In this document: piece after piece, positions 47,470-61,995 of the stretch | Layout of the letters: each line of letters starts with the position of its first letter | Position numbering within the stretch: position 1 is the stretch's first letter | Position numbers and translations under genes: made by a program | Assembly (NCBI GenBank): GCA_004794785.1 | Contig: SJOL01006503.1 | Location: 8,395-72,394 of the forward strand | Origin: Opisthorchis felineus | Lineage: Eukaryota > Platyhelminthes > Trematoda > Opisthorchiida > Opisthorchiidae | DNA: 64,000 nt | Direction: 5' to 3' | The notes under the pieces: generated by a model | Told to the model about the DNA's origin: nothing | Seen by the model: only the letters and a program-made list of their open reading frames with translations | Database searches by the model: none

Positions 47470-50400
47470 TAAACACTGCACTTAAAAGGGATAATAACAT
47501 ATGCGATATTTATTATCAGATTTCATAGCAGTTGGCCATTGTGCAAAAAAGAAATCTTAAACATTTTGGAATTTTCGAAAATTAAAACACAGCGTAGTGG
47601 AATAAGATGTAATCCGACTTTTCGTTTGCCGTGGCAACCCTTTTCAAGGTTTTCTACAACTGGTTGAATACGATTTAAATGCAGCGTCATTTGGGTCCAT
47701 TACCATGTCTTCTGATTGGTGTGTATGTGGGCAGTTGGCAGTCAGCTGCGACCAGCGTTCGTGTGTCTGTGTTAGTTCTGTGTGCATGTACGTGCGATTG
47801 TGTGTGCACTTTGATTAGGATGTGCCTTGTCAGAATACATCTTATCCCAATACGTTGTGTTTGGACTTTTAAAAATTCCACATTATGCATCATCTGGCGC
47901 TCAATCTTCTTAACACTATCGGAGCCGAATTTAGCCCGGAATCCCAAAGTATACGATAGTCCGTAAATAGTTATTTAATTGTTTATGGCATTTATGCGCC
48001 TCAGAAATGAATGGTAAAATTCCATTACATCGTTCCAATGAAAATTCTCTGCAACAAATGGGAGCGTCTTTTAGCAGCAGGCTACTGGACTGATATGACA
48101 CTATCTTGTTCAGTTTACCTGGTGTGCTTTCTAAAACCGTTATCCATTTATTTTTTGCTATAAGGGGCTATCATCAGGTTGATATAATCTTTCATTCGAC
48201 GCTGAAGCGTACACACCTTGAAATGCAAAGCGGTCTTTGAGTAATGTATCATATACTTTTTGCGACAGGGAACCCAACGTACAACCAATCTGCCGTATAA
48301 TTCGGTCATTGTGCACGACCACAAAGAATACAAACAAGATCTTTATAGGTTAGGTACCAGTAGACTTCGCGCCTATTTTTTGGGCGGATAGGCTAGATTC
48401 AGTAGTAAATCGCCATTGCTCAATAATTTAGAAAGCAGCATGCTGAGTATAATTGAAAGCACATGGCAAAATATCAGTTGTGTTTAGTCAGGTATTTGTG
48501 GGCAGTTCGCTTTTCTTATGGATGAAGCTGTCAAGCATATATCTGAAAGCAATCGGTGGAATCAGTTGCTTTGGGTACCCCTGTGTATGAAGAATCATCA
48601 TCTTTTCGAGACTGCTTCTACATACAATCAATAAAAATCATATTACCTTATCGTCGAAAATTATAACTTGGGCAGCGATTAGTGTTCGTAACAGGATGAA
48701 ATCGTTACAATATGTAACATATACAAATATAATGTCACATGCCGCAGTATTATCCACAGTCAACCCGAACTCAAACGCTCGTCTTGTCCCAAGCATTTAT
48801 TTTTCCCTGAAGACTTAAAGGATAAATATTTTTTTACTGAAACCTCACCATCGATATAGAGGAGGTACCAAAGGTGTCCCCGGGTGCTAAAAAAACTGAG
48901 CTCGAATTGCGTCCTAATTAGATCTTGCCCTAGCATAACCTGGCCATTGTGTGACAATTTACATAAAAACGTTATGCGAGACAAGCTTATTGCTGTTGTT
49001 CCAAAGGCATAAGAATATTTTCAAAGTTGAACAGATGAACATGCACACCCTGACAAACGCCTGTAGGTACTGCCTAAAGTCTCGGATGGCGAGCCAGCAA
49101 GGTGCACAATTTGCCTACCGGTTAATCTGCTTGCATATCTGGGAGTTGCAAACCTGCCACAGAGTTTTAAGGTACTTTTACTCGTTTCACGATCTGCAGG
49201 AATTAGATGTACAAATATATTTGTCAATCTAATCATGCGTAAGAGAGGGGACATTGGATAAAAAAGGCAACAGCAGGATGCAGTTGTTACCTGTCTGACT
49301 GATGTTCATTTAAAAGGGAACCATTCTCATTAACCTTCAGGGTGAAGCAGACTTTTTAGTATTAAATCAGGAAGATCTCTTATTAATAGTACACCAAGCG
49401 CATCGCCACCTCTGTTACGCATAGTTAGTTAAAACTTTATAACCCTCTAAGGGTGGAACACACGGTCAAATACAGATAAATATTGTTAATCTATGCAGTC
49501 CACTATGTCAGCATTCACGTTGTAGCACGTCTTTGACAACAGCCTTTGAGGGATGATTTTAGCAATATAGAAGTTGGTTACGCAGTGCATGCAGATTCAG
49601 ACTGGTCAAAAGTGTCCAAGGTTACAGGATGCCAAGGAATGGATAAGCTGAAATAAATAACTTGATGTTACGCCAGCGCCTGACAATCGACGTTGGGAAT
49701 AGGTGAATTCTGAGAAAATATGCAAACGCATCGTCTGCTCCCACTAGCACGGTCAGTTTCTTGATCTATTACGACGCACTGATTCAAGGGGATTTCGAAG
49801 CACAAATGACTATGAGTATAAGGCTTGCGTTTCATTTGCAAGGCGATCGTAGAACTTTCTGTAAGGGTGGCAGGTTGGACTCTATGCTTAGTGTATTTTT
49901 GCATTAGAGCATCACGTCTTTGGTAGCGAATTAGGTGACCGGATGTTGGTGAAGTATCCGTTTTTTCCTAAAGATTAAGAGGAGTTTTTAGTGACAATGC
50001 ACCTTATTGCCGTAACTCCGTGCAAAGTCTATGCAAGGTATGCAGCGAAAAAAATTTTACATGCGGGAAACGTCTTGAGTGGTCATAGTTAAGTGAACTG
50101 TGTATCTGCGGCGGGGCACACACAAAGCAGCAGTCATACACATACCTCAGACCTGATAATGCTACTATAAAAACTGGAGCCAAGAAAGTTTTATTGAAAA
50201 CTTCTTTCATAGTATGACTTTTGAACACATTTAGAAAAGGACCAACATTACACGAGGACAAACAAAACAAGAGTTTCAGTAAGACCGGGTGATTATGGCG
50301 ATCATAGAGCTGTCATATGTAAGCGTCTACTGAGTTCAAGCTCATGCACGTAAGCATCTGTTCAAGGATAGGTTTATCGTACGGGATTTAAGTTATTGCA

Positions 50401-53400
50401 ACATTATTTGGTTTATTTTTTTCTCATGCTCTAATGTTTGTTGGTGTGATTCTATGCGCTTTTCACTTGAAAAATAAACCTTAAGCGACAGTAAGACTTG
50501 ATTTTTGTTGTTGGCTGATTGCTGACAATGGCAGAACATGTTATAATCAAAAAGGGACTGTACCCTATAGATTGCAGTCGATAGTGTACGCCATTTTTGG
50601 GCTGATTTCCTGTGTACAGAATTCGATCACATAATAAGTTATTGTTAAGGAGAAGAACACGAAGGAATCCACGCAGGGATCATTGGTTGTCTTTTGAGAA
50701 AAACACCTGAGGAAATCGATTGTTTGTAAAGCGTACTTGGGTCACCAAATGGTGATGCACTTCATACATACAGAAAGCAATTGCTTTTTCCACCGAACTA
50801 CAGTAAAGTGTTCTCGAAGGTACAAGTGATTTAAACTACAAAATTGCGCGTTTTATTTTAATGCATGCTGAAGGTTTATTAGCGTAATGAGCATTTTCTA
50901 AGATCCTTTGTTTGTGGGCGAATCGTTCTTGTTATTGTTGCTTGGTAAAAAAACCCATTAACGGAAGGTTCATTTGAATTTATTCGAGTTTCTCGGTGAA
51001 ACCAAATTTAGTTGACTGCATCTTGCTTCCTTCCCAATGATGGTCTAGTCCACACATTGTTCTGCTCCACGCAGTCGGCTTAACACAAAGTATTTTTGGT
51101 AGATTTTATGGTACTCCTTCCACTTTCAGCAACCGAATCGACCAGGAATATGCTTAAAAAATTCAAGGGTAAAAGGAATGACTTTATCCCAGCATCAATC
51201 CTGGAGTACAAGAAATAACAGTGAGCTCGCTAGCTGAATACTTTAGGCTGATATTATAACTGAAGTTAACTTAACAATCCTCTGCGTCACCCTGAGTATG
51301 ATAATTGTGGCTTGGTGTCATTTATTCTACTCTGACTTTATCACTTCGTTATTTTACTGATGCCCACCTGAATTGTAAATCTTACAGATATGAGTGGTAA
51401 CAGATTACGTGAGTGCTTCCTCATTTCGTTCAGATGCAAGTAAATTGTCGTTGATGAATTATCCAAAAAAGTTTCTGTTTTTGCATAATTTATCTCTTGA
51501 TTATATGTCAATAGAGTTCTTCACTATAAGAGGAAACATAATGAAATGCTCTCAAATTGAATTCTAACCATAAGGTTTGTGAAAAGTGGCCTTAACTGCT
51601 CTCATGTCTGTTTGCCTGAAGCAGCTGAATTTTGGGCTGTCTAGTTTGCGAAAAATAGTTGCTAAATCCGCCACCAGATGAAAACAAAACGCAAACCAAT
51701 AAGAGGGGAACCAAATTCAGAATAAATGCTTCTTGTTTATCATTGCCAATGCAAATGCACAGGAAGTGGCTTAGCCGGGGTTCAAAGGATTAAATGAATA
51801 ATAAAAATATGTGCAGAAACCAAGCTAAGAGAATGACCAAACGAAGAATAAAAGGATCTAATAGGGACAAATTAGCTTGTGAGCAAAGAGGTGTTATGCA
51901 ATACGGGTAGCGAATTTCTTCTCCTAATATGTACCTCCAATAGACAAGTAGATTTCAAGTTCATGTCGATTTTGCATGGACATGACTTTATGTGCTCATG
52001 CGAGCAAAGGCTGCAAAAAGGATTTTATGGATAAAACTGACTATATCGTGATAACACGATAGGCTCACTTCAACAATCATCTAAAAATGTCACCACAAAA
52101 TATGAAGTGCTATCGGTCAATACATCCATCAGCAGACTATTATGAATGATGACGGAACTTAACGAAAACCTGATGATATGTTTGGTAGTGCACTGCCTCA
52201 TGTTACTATTCCATTGAAAAACCAAGCAAAAATACGCAATAATTGGCGTTGGCAGTTTCTAAGTTCGGATTGCTGGATTGCGGAAGATTTAAAAACTGAG
52301 TCGCCCTATGCAAAACGTAATTTAAAGATTACATTTGGGACTTCAAGGACCTGTGTATGCCACGAAAGATAAGGGGAAAACTTTGCCTTAGAGCGCTTCA
52401 AGAAGGCGTTTTTAGGTAGTGAATATTCGCCGACAATATTCGAGGCAAATAGTGGGAAGCAAGCAGTTGCACAATACGCAGGGTATATTCCTCTATGGCT
52501 ATTTGGGTGGTGCTGCAGACCAGTACCATATAGAAAATAAAGAAAATCAGGTCATCGTCGCTTTCTAATTGCCAACCTATTCCTTGGGACGACAAAACTA
52601 TATTTAGGTCAGTTTGCGGGGAACACTTGAAACTCTAACTGCCTCATTTCCCATAGTGCGAAACAAAAAGGATTCCATCAGAGGTTATATGAAGGAACAA
52701 TGAACATTTGTATGCAAGATGATGTTCAGGCCTAAAGTGAGTGGCTGTGAGGGGTTTTTTCTAGTTAGATACTCACTATCTGTTGTCAGTATGCTGCGGC
52801 CAACAAAGGCACACGCAGATTTTTTCCAAAGGAAGAGGTTTTGCTGGATTTGAAATTCATATGTGGCGGTACTATGTATCTGATGGGGTAGTGACTTAAC
52901 CCAGCTACTGAACACATATCAAGCTACCGAACATCTGGCTATCTACACCTGAAGCCGAATTCCGAGCTGCCAATACATCATTTCTCATCCATTTTTGGTT
53001 TGGGTGTTTGGCCACATACTTAGAGGGGAACTTGAGGCAGCATTATCGCGTCACAATTTTTAACCTTTGAGCTACGTCAAAATTTATGTTTAAATGCAAC
53101 TGCACGACTTACACCCGTTTTGTTGAAAACTTAGCATTTTATTAAATCTAGTGATTGTTGATTCAGCAGCTGGTTTCACATCATTTTCAGGATCGGAAAA
53201 GTTACACTTTTGCAGCTCTTTGAATTCTGTCATCCGAAAAGGAGACCAAAATGTTTTAGAAGATAAATTGTGACATATTCCTCTTTGGATGGATTATTAG
53301 CCTTCAAAAATAGAAATGGCAAATAAATGTAGTGAGTATTATTTATCTATACGATATTGTCCAGTAGTACGCGGCGAAAGTGGTACTGCAAAAGTGTAGC

Positions 53401-55290
53401 GAAATTCGGAAAATACCAGTCACCCTGCGCCTTTCCACGTTTGCAACAGAGACATTCTAGACAAAAGCGGATCAAATTTAGGTTGGATTTATTCCGGACT
53501 CACCATGATACAAATACAAACTTGCTGCAATTGGATTGGTTTAGCAGGGTAGCAGTAACATACGTTTTACCGACATGCTTTTATATGCTTTGTCTGGATA
53601 AGTATACTTTTCTTCTGCGCAGCATGCTTCGCTAACTACAATATCGTTTGCGCACTTTATAAACGAGCTGTGATGGTCCCGTCTAACAGAGTTTGTGTAG
53701 AATGTAGATAACAATGACAAGACAGACGTTTCAGGCCAGCCGCACTCAAACAAACAAGTTTTTGTAGTTATACCTAATATCCGGTAATACCGTTTAACAA
53801 GGACCAACAAATTGCGTCGCTGTGTTCCTTACCATTTGTAGAAGAGTGTTCTTGATTACTGTAATTGTGGACACTTTTGTGCCTAAAATACCTGTCAGGT
53901 ACCAACTCTACCAAGCGGTTTGATAGATATAATCGTTCGCATCCGTTTTGGACCATAAAACAATAATTACGGGTGATTCCATATAAAGGAGGGTTCCCAG
54001 TTAGAGCTTGATGTCGTCGAAGTAATTTTTTACATTTTGGATTTAAGTACGTCATGTAAATTAGCACAACAGTTCTGTAAAATATTATGTATGCACACTT
54101 TGGATATACAGTTGACTGTTGCAACCTTCCAGCCGTTGATAAACGCGAAGAAGTGGCTGCTTCACAATGAGGAATTTGTTTGACTGGTACTTTAGTGCCA
54201 ACAGGAAATTGCACTGAATACACTTCGGGTAGATTTTTAACCTTTTGGAGATAGCAGTGTCAGTTGAATATTTCGGCTGTTTGTTGGTGTATATTTGAGA
54301 CAGGATTGACGGATTTGAAGCACGCTGGACCATCTAGAGTACATCTGGTATATATTATCCTCACTGCATGAATGATCTGCTAACGTCAGTCGGACATAAC
54401 TTTGCAAAGAACCCCTTGGAGGGTATGCAGTTAACTTGACCTGACAAAACTCATACCCGTTCATGATTGCAAAGCCTCTTTTCCGACAACCAAAAGACTC
54501 ACCGTGAAAATAAGTAATATTATCGTTTTTAATTCTGATTCAACCGCAGTTACAAGGATTCTGTTTTGCGAATACCGGCTTCGTATTATGATGAGGTATA
54601 CATGCACCAAACATTCGGAGATCCTCAATGTCAAATTTCAGTATTTGGCGCCGCAAAAGGGTCTAAAATGATAGAATTTAAATTTGTGTGTAAAACGTTG
54701 TTGATTTGGTCTTCATTTTGCACGACCGCGTAACTATACAAGTTCTACTATCCTTTTTCCTTTGTTCTCGTTATTATTTCGAATTACCTTATTATTTTTA
54801 CCTCAATCTCTTCTAAAGAAATTCAGCTGTTGGCGTCCATAATGGACTGTACATTTGTAAGTTAACATAGCGAAAAAGCCCTTGTTTTAGATTCTAGATT
54901 TTGTTGTTAGGCTAAAATAAATTCATGACTCATTCTGTGCGGCATTTCAGAAAGTCCTTCAACTGTTCTCAGCACTTTTTTGAGAGAGAATCAGTACAAT
55001 ATGTACAAAAATACAATCGGCGAGGGTGGTTGAGTAAATTTGGAAGTTTTCCGAGCTAGTCGAAGAACTTTGGGTAGTGCTTCTACGTTTGCAATATTAG
55101 ATGTAAAACAAACTAGAATAAAGACATTTTGGTATCTATATGCCTATTCTGAAAATAGAACAAGACTGGAATTTATACAAAACTTCCCCAAAGGCCCCTG
55201 AATAACCATGTTATACCAAAAGCAGTTTTTGGCCACTCTGCCAGTTCAGAATATTTTAACAGTGTAACGACTCAAAATGTTTAAAATTAA
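47470..55290. other. Large intron of nearly 8 kb, no gene identified
   Basis: No domain, RNA gene or named repeat was recognised. A TG-rich stretch lies near 47715-47815. Open intervals near 48955-49232 and 49715-49910 have readable frames on both strands but no convincing splice sites. Confidence 0.4.
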
Positions 55291-55293
55291 CAG

Positions 55294-55387
55294 CGAAATA
55301 CACTAATTTGCAAATCAACTTGGTTTTGCGGGAGACTCACCCGGAACCCAGCTGAATCTGTCGCTTGGAAACATCATAAACAAGAGA
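55294..55387 (-). repeat. Fragment of the hammerhead-associated repeat, one half inverted
   Basis: The reverse complement of 55294-55357 matches 20101-20163 (ATTCAGCTGGGTTC, GGTGAGTCTC, CGCAAAACCAA, TTGATTTGCAAAT, GTGTATTTC). The adjoining part, 55362-55387 (CGCTTGGAAACATCATAAAC), matches 20076-20099 (TGCATGGAAACATCACAAAC), but in the opposite relative orientation. Similarity stops before the ribozyme, which is absent here. Confidence 0.7.
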
Positions 55388-55914
55388 CTACATGTGTCAC
55401 TCTAGCTCTATACACGTTTGAAATGCGCAGACGGTACGTGGTAACAGTTGTAGCTGACCTTAGTTTCAGCAGGATAGCGAGTTGATCCAACAAATGAAAG
55501 CAAATGACAGTTTCCTTACCAGCTAATCCATTTTTCTCACATTTTTCTCAAAGTGGATGCGTTTTATCCCCATCCGAAGCATGTTTTTTTTCGGAACTAC
55601 CGCACGGTATCTGGTGATACAATATAACTCATCCAGATTTTTCCACCGTATGCTTCGTGCAAACGTTTCGTGCATTGTCACGCGATATTTTTACGGATTA
55701 ATAATGAGGCATTTTAGGATAAAACCGAAGGATCGAAAGTTTCAACCAGCCTAAATGCGTTGCTCTAAACCGACCTTTACTCACATGGTTTGTTGACTGA
55801 AATTGGAAGTTCTGCCTAATTTCGTAATCCAGATAATATATGAGTTGCATTTCTAGACTTAGAAAATAAACGCAGAGCTTAATTCCCATACTATAGCACG
55901 GCATCATTTGATGT

Positions 55915-56760
55915 GTGAAGAGGGTTGAGGGCAGACCGGCCGCAAGTTCAAATAATACTTTTCAGTTGCCAAAACCAAAGAAATTGGTTCGGTTGAGGCA
56001 CATTACTTCCAGCCTTTGGCCTAAGAGCCCGTCCCACAGGGCAGTGGGTATATGAAGTTTTAGTTCTTGGACACTGATTTTAACCTATGTCCAAGTCAGA
56101 ACTGCGAGGCAGCGTTTGTTGTGTTTCTCTCGAGGGACACGTGCACGAGAAAAAGACTTGAGTACCTGACCCACCAGGATGCATGTCTGATCTGGCCCGA
56201 GAGGGTTGAAAGTAAGATTATATTACCGTGAACGTGGCAACATATGGCAGGTGCGTTTTAAGCAGCACCATACACGTTGGCTTCAAAGGAATTTCGACCG
56301 TATTGAATAATGCAAAGGTGGTCAAGGGCAACTTTGGGGCGATAGGAGTTTGGATCTTCTTGGTCGATATTTTCTCGCCCTTTCTTCTTGTGCCTTGCCG
56401 CTTTACGATCCTATGATAGTGGGCAGTACGACACTATCAGCAAGCCGCTTCGCAGGACGATTCCTCACAGTACAAGGACTCGCTGTTCTTCCTTGGGCCA
56501 TCAAGATTGGACTTCCTAGGATAGCAGGACATTGGGAAACTGATTCTAAGATAACCCGCAGGATCATCACAGCACTGAAGCTCGACCAACATGCCAAGGA
56601 TAAAGCTTTATCTCCGACCACGCCATCGAATCACTACGAATGTTTTCAGTTGACACGAAAAAATAGCTTCTCACGGTGACCGCCTTTTTAGCTGGCTGTC
56701 GCCAATTAGGGTGCGGTCCGGAGAATATCGCTATTCGGGATGCTCTTACATGCACTTGAT
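55915..56760. other. GC-richer block, possible mobile element
   Basis: The base composition is richer in G and C than the intron around it. Near 55930 a tRNA-like head is suggested (GGGCAGACCGGCCGCAAGTT). A 109-residue frame at 56350-56679 (TTLSASRFAGRFLTVQGLAV, IAGHWETDSKITRRIITALK) and an overlapping frame at 56228-56416 show no domain I know. A transposable element inserted in the intron is the likeliest explanation. Confidence 0.35.
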
Positions 56761-57127
56761 TTTCCCATCAGAAACCTCACATCTAATTGTTTTACCTTGT
56801 ATTTGGCTGTAGAAGCCGTTTACTGAAGTCCCATGATACAAGATTAAAGTAGCTGTCAAACAGTCTCATAAGCTGCATAAAAACAAAGCATGGCGATTCT
56901 GATCTTATACGTGTATGAGACTCATTTCTAAATACTAAAAATTTAGATAAACATCGTGCATAAATGATGGATAATGAAGTGGTTTCATATTATTTTCTGT
57001 AATTTCTGTATTAAGGCTTCAAAAGGCTTTAGATTTGTTGCCACCAAAACTTTTTAAAATGCATGATTTTGCAACTTATTTTGAGGTTCAGTATCCTAAT
57101 ATATTCTAAACGTCGCAAACATTTCAG

Positions 57128-57374
57128 CTTCTGGATACGTACAAAGAAAGCGGGTACCATCCATTAGTAGTTGAATACTGTCGTTTGGTACAGGAAGATA
57201 TAAATCCAACTGATGGCGTGGTCAGAAGAAAAATGGACCTGAAAATTAAAGCTAGGGGTGAAGCGCAATACGTCATTTCAAGGAAGCGTCCAGAAGCATA
57301 TATAACAACGTTTTTGGAGCCTAGTACCAGCTGCCAACACACTGTACGAGTAAAACCCGACAAACCGTCTTACG
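57128..57374 (+). CDS. Exon of the large plus-strand gene (phase 0 to 1)
   Basis: Eighty-two open codons between AACATTTCAG and TCTTACG with donor GTAAGT. The product reads LLDTYKESGYHPLVVEYCRL, VQEDINPTDGVVRRKMDLKI, KARGEAQYVISRKRPEAYIT, TFLEPSTSCQHTVRVKPDKP, an alternating beta-type pattern. One stretch (LKIKARGEAQY to RPEAYI) faintly recalls the calpain domain III-like region of androglobin; I give this as a hint only. It is the longest and best supported exon of the gene. Confidence 0.8.
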
Positions 57375-58673
57375 GTAAGTAAACGCCGTTGAAGATTCTT
57401 GCGTCATTATTTGAAGAAACGTTTGACTAGCCTAGTAGTCCCGTAGATTGTTGCTTGCTTATTTTTATCAGAAAGCATATAAACGGAGTATATTCTGCAT
57501 GGCGACATCTGTAAGCATAGATTCTAAATGTGATGGAATATGGATCGTATATTTATGGCTTGCTTTAACTTATCCTTCTACGAAACACACATGCAAGACC
57601 TTAGGACTATAGAACGCCTCAGTATATTTTTTGTTACTCAATACGGTGTCCATAGTTTGCACAACAGTGAACAACGCAACGTACCTAATACTGCCACTTG
57701 ATAATTCATCCACGAGAAGAAGAAAACGAACTTAGTAACGAACTTAGAAAGAAACGTGAGGGTGCAATTCTTAATGTTCTTACACCGTACGGAGATTTAA
57801 AGCATCAAATCCATTGTGTGAGCAGGTGTTGAAATGCAAAGTAAACCAAGAATAAATGTTTTTTACTTCACTGAAGCGTGGAAAGAAGTGTCGTCAAATG
57901 TGGTTGTGAATGAGGCAAACCTGCAATCGCGGGGGCACAACTTCTCGAAAATGTGTCAGGCCAGCGAAGGAAACATGCTTGAGCACTGAGCTAAATTACC
58001 GCTTGCGAGCCACATTTGATGAGCCACCCGGGCATATGAGACTGCGACGTTTGAATGGCACTCCTGGCTACTGTCTAAGAACAAATACGCATCGATTTGC
58101 GTTACATTACTTTGTAACCATAATGCCGTCGAGTTCTTAAAACAACTGAGTGCTCCCTTTCTGCACATGACTCAGGTATCAGCAAAAAGCTGATGAGCGG
58201 AATTGAGCGAAAATATAAGATGCATAGTGGTAATAATAGCGCCTTTGTGCTCAATGATTAATATCCTACTTGGTTAAATCTACATGTATGAAAATGTTTC
58301 AGGCCAATTAACGTAAATGTTCGCATGCGAGAGGAGAAAAATAGCGCATTACCTTGTGTAGCGTTTTAAAATTAAGATATCGTTTTCATCCAAGCAATGA
58401 ATTCTGATGCAAACAGCTTGGAGTTTTATGAGAAAGTCAGTGTTTTTGTGATATCGGTTAGACAACCGTGCCCAAAGGATAGTTTATGCAGGGGCGTGAC
58501 GATAAAAATTAGCAATCAAGTATGGAATAATGGCCTACTTAATCCGAAAGGCAACAAAGTAGATCAGTCACCAAAGTCACATGTAACTGACCGTTCACAC
58601 ATATAGAGTAACAAACTGTCTAGCGCTTTGTGTATGAAATGACAATTACTGTAACTTTCATGAATTCTTCAAG

Positions 58674-58709
58674 AGGCTTCAACGGTTCCGGGTTTGGAAG
58701 ACAAGATTG
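58674..58709 (+). CDS. Small candidate exon of the large plus-strand gene (phase 1 to 1)
   Basis: Thirty-six bases between CATGAATTCTTCAAG and GATTG with consensus donor GTAAGT read ASTVPGLEDKI. Both phases fit its neighbours, but 57374 would also join 61925 directly in phase, so this exon could be optional or spurious. Confidence 0.45.
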
Positions 58710-61700
58710 GTAAGTAAATTACATATCGCTTACATGGTATATCTAGCGCATGTTTAAGTGACCAAATTTTAACTTCAGGCAAAACACCGGAGACTTAATT
58801 TTTCAGAACCACGCGTGTCTTGCCCTCCAGAAAAATAGTTGTAATGGTGCACCTCGAATGCTGCCTGTTATGTAGTGCGCGATTTGGTTAATTTGGTGAC
58901 AACACTTTTCAGTACGTGAAGTGTAAGCATTGGATTTTGAACCATGAACAAATAAAGTAGGATCATATGCCATTATTTTCGTCGTGCATATTTTCTTGCT
59001 ACAGCAAGAAGTGGTGTCATACGGCGTTCTGTGCTTTTGCAGCCCACCTGTAGGAGTAGCCTGGCGTTGTAACCTGCTGTTCAAAATTTTCAGTGGACAC
59101 TGCCGCACAAACATCTGGAAACATGTCTGAAATAATGTTTGTTTAGCTGAACGAGAAGGAAGCAAATATCTCTAAATTGCTTAGCCCACTGAAGGTCCGG
59201 AATTTTCTCGAGCGTTTTCAAAGAAATTCAGAACTAGGTTACTCGTCTATCACTTTAGACTCGTCATCATTTGGTGGCCTTTTGGTAACCAGAAATTTCG
59301 TAAAAATTATTGGCTAAATGAGACCATTCTATATACTTCGGAGATTATTTGCTAAAAGTCCATGGATGCATCATTAGGCCCATCCGATTGGGAGCCTGAA
59401 CGTTCACCTTAGGCATGCGAATACTCCCAGCCATACGGATGGACGGTGTAGGCATTTTAGGGCAGAGGATCCAAAATCATGCAAGATGTAGTTATACTTC
59501 AGACAGACTGACGGATATTGACTGTTGGCAACGACTTTCTACGGCAATTACACGTAGATTTCGGATCAAGGAAGCATTGGTCACAAAATGGCTTTCCCAA
59601 ACGTTTGTCAGTGAGGCACAGCGTAGGAGCAAATATTTATTGGTTGGAAAGGTATTCAAGCTGCAGATGTGTAAATGAAAAAATATGAGGCTACTTTAAT
59701 GAAGTTAAAAAGGTGATTTATGTTAAGGTGTTTAACGTGACTAAATGAATAACAAAGGAAACGAAAACCTAGTGAATGCTTTATGAGGAATAGCAGAATC
59801 AATAACATCAAAACGCCACGCGTTCTAAGATCGAGTATACGGCGGGAAAGGTTTCTACGTTTGCATGCATAAAAACATTGAATTTCGAATAGTGGGGTTT
59901 GTGAGAATGCATTAAAATGGACTGTGTTGACTTTCATAAATACAGAATATCTTACAACTGGTAGTTTGGGTAATTTGATTGGCTTATAAACAGGCCACAT
60001 TTGAGTGGATTATGTAGCTTGGTAGTGGGATATCGAGAGCTTATTCATCATTCAAGAGAAATTGTTTAGAACACGCGCTAACTTACAAGACAATATCTTC
60101 AGCTGAAAATAGCAAAAAGTCAAGCAACAACTAATACTCTTATGTATGACAAAATAGGATGGTCTAAGACTAGTAAATATGCTAGGGATGTGTTCAGTCT
60201 ACTCAGTTGGTTGAAAAAAGAAGGATGTTTATAAACGTACTGATCCAATAAAGGTCGCCATTTTACATTTGAATTTGTGGGAAAGGAATAAAATGTATGG
60301 CAAATATACACTTATGATATCAACATTGTGGCAAGTTAAAAAGGCCAGCTCGGCAAAAGCTTTTATTGGACTTTTTTGGTTGGCTATTTCCAAATCAAGC
60401 GCCCAATCATTGGTTGCATGTGTAATTCAACAAATTCTGCTGTTTCCAGGATGTCTAAAGTACATACTTTACAGGAATGTCGCCAGAATGGGTCACGCCG
60501 TAAACTTAATTCTTGGTCTCACACAGAAAATCAAAAGGCATTGGTGTAGCTCAGAAATTTTCTAGGGATTGTTTGATCTCCAAATAATGAAAAGAAATAA
60601 ACTAAGCAACTGGAATGCAATTTTTGAATGGTTGATGTTATCTATTAACGCATGTCATAAATCATTTTGAGAACAATGCGCAGGGTGCATAAGTAAACAA
60701 AATTTAAAAATGTAGTTAGTTTTTATCTTGTTGATTTGTGTAATCCAAATGATAGGAATAGAATCCCAAAACCAGGAGTAAAATAGGATTTTTTGATGCT
60801 GTGCCCCGGTGAATATATCAAAGCACACACTCCAGAATAATCAGTAAACTGACCGCAGCATTTTTGAGACTGAACTTTATGACACTGGTTATTGGCTAGT
60901 TTTGTGGATAATTGTGGGCATGCCTTTTAGCCTAACTGATAAGTTGCGTCACTAAACCGGATATGATAAAGCTATTGCTATGCCTTTTCATGCTCTTTTC
61001 TTTTTCACTCTGGGCAAACGGCTCAGCATTCCTGACAAACCTGAAAGAGCCGTAGAGCGTCGCCCGACTTTTGGGCAAAGATGAGCATTTTTAACAAGAA
61101 CAAGTATGGACAAAATCGCGAAAGTTTTAAATGTTCCCATCAAAGGACACAGGTTGTAGCAATATGCAAGCTAATGAGAAATTACAAAGTAAAGAAAGCT
61201 GATTTTGAAGCTGTTCAATTTGAGCTCATTGGATGTTTGTTTCTGAGGAAATTTTTTTGAACTCTCATAATTTCCACTTGAGTAGATTGAACTTTGTGTA
61301 CGGTAAACGAATTATATGCTCATATAGTGCCAGTGAGTTTAAATTATGGATTGGGTAATCAGATCTTGATCAGTTTTAAAGGAGTGACTAACATGTTGTC
61401 TTCCGCGTTGTCGAAAACATCGAATTCTTTGAGCACCGAGCTACGGAAATTCTGAAACTACTTACAGTTATTTCAATAAACAGCTTTTAAGCCAAAGTGC
61501 TCTTCAAACTAAAAAGTAGTTTTCGTTCACCGAGGATAGCTAAATGTTTTTGAGTTAAACAAATTGACGTCAGCTGAATTTAACATTTTTACCCTGGCTT
61601 GGTTAGTTATATTTTTGCCAATAGGCAGTTGCCGAAAGTACTCATAATATAGTTATTTTCTAAACGAGAAAAAACACGAAAGTTTCACAATCCGGAACGT

Positions 61701-61924
61701 TTCGAAACTACGTAAAATATGAATTACATCCAAACATTCCATAAGCACCGTGAAATACTTGATGCTCATTCACAGTGAAAGGCATATTTCAATACATATT
61801 AACTTAAACAACCATAACGGCTCACGAAGTATTTAGCTCATATTACGCAATATATAAATAGCTGTTTCCACCGGTGTTCAACTCGAGGTTATTAAACAAT
61901 TTCACTCTACCCTATTTCGTCCAG

Positions 61925-61995
61925 TGTTGATTATATCAAAAGCGGGGATATCCGATGATGTCGAGGAAATAGAAGTCGGCGCCCTTTGTGATGTG
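61925..61995 (+). CDS. Exon of the large plus-strand gene (phase 1 to 0)
   Basis: A very good acceptor (CACTCTACCCTATTTCGTCCAG) and donor (GATGTG then GTAGGT) bracket LIISKAGISDDVEEIEVGAL and CDV. It joins in phase with 57374 or 58709 on the left and 63445 on the right. The alternative donor ten... bases later would lead to an early stop, supporting the end chosen. Confidence 0.7.

Noticed and set aside
49697..49911. 68-codon frame reading STVSFLIYYDALIQGDFEA
   Set aside because: No pyrimidine tract before the start, a competing minus frame of equal quality, and no phase fit.
58190..58225. Hammerhead-like CTGATGAGCGG...GCGAAAA motif
   Set aside because: Stem II would have only two pairs and no partner strands for stems I and III with a GTC-like cleavage site were found. 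It is likely chance.
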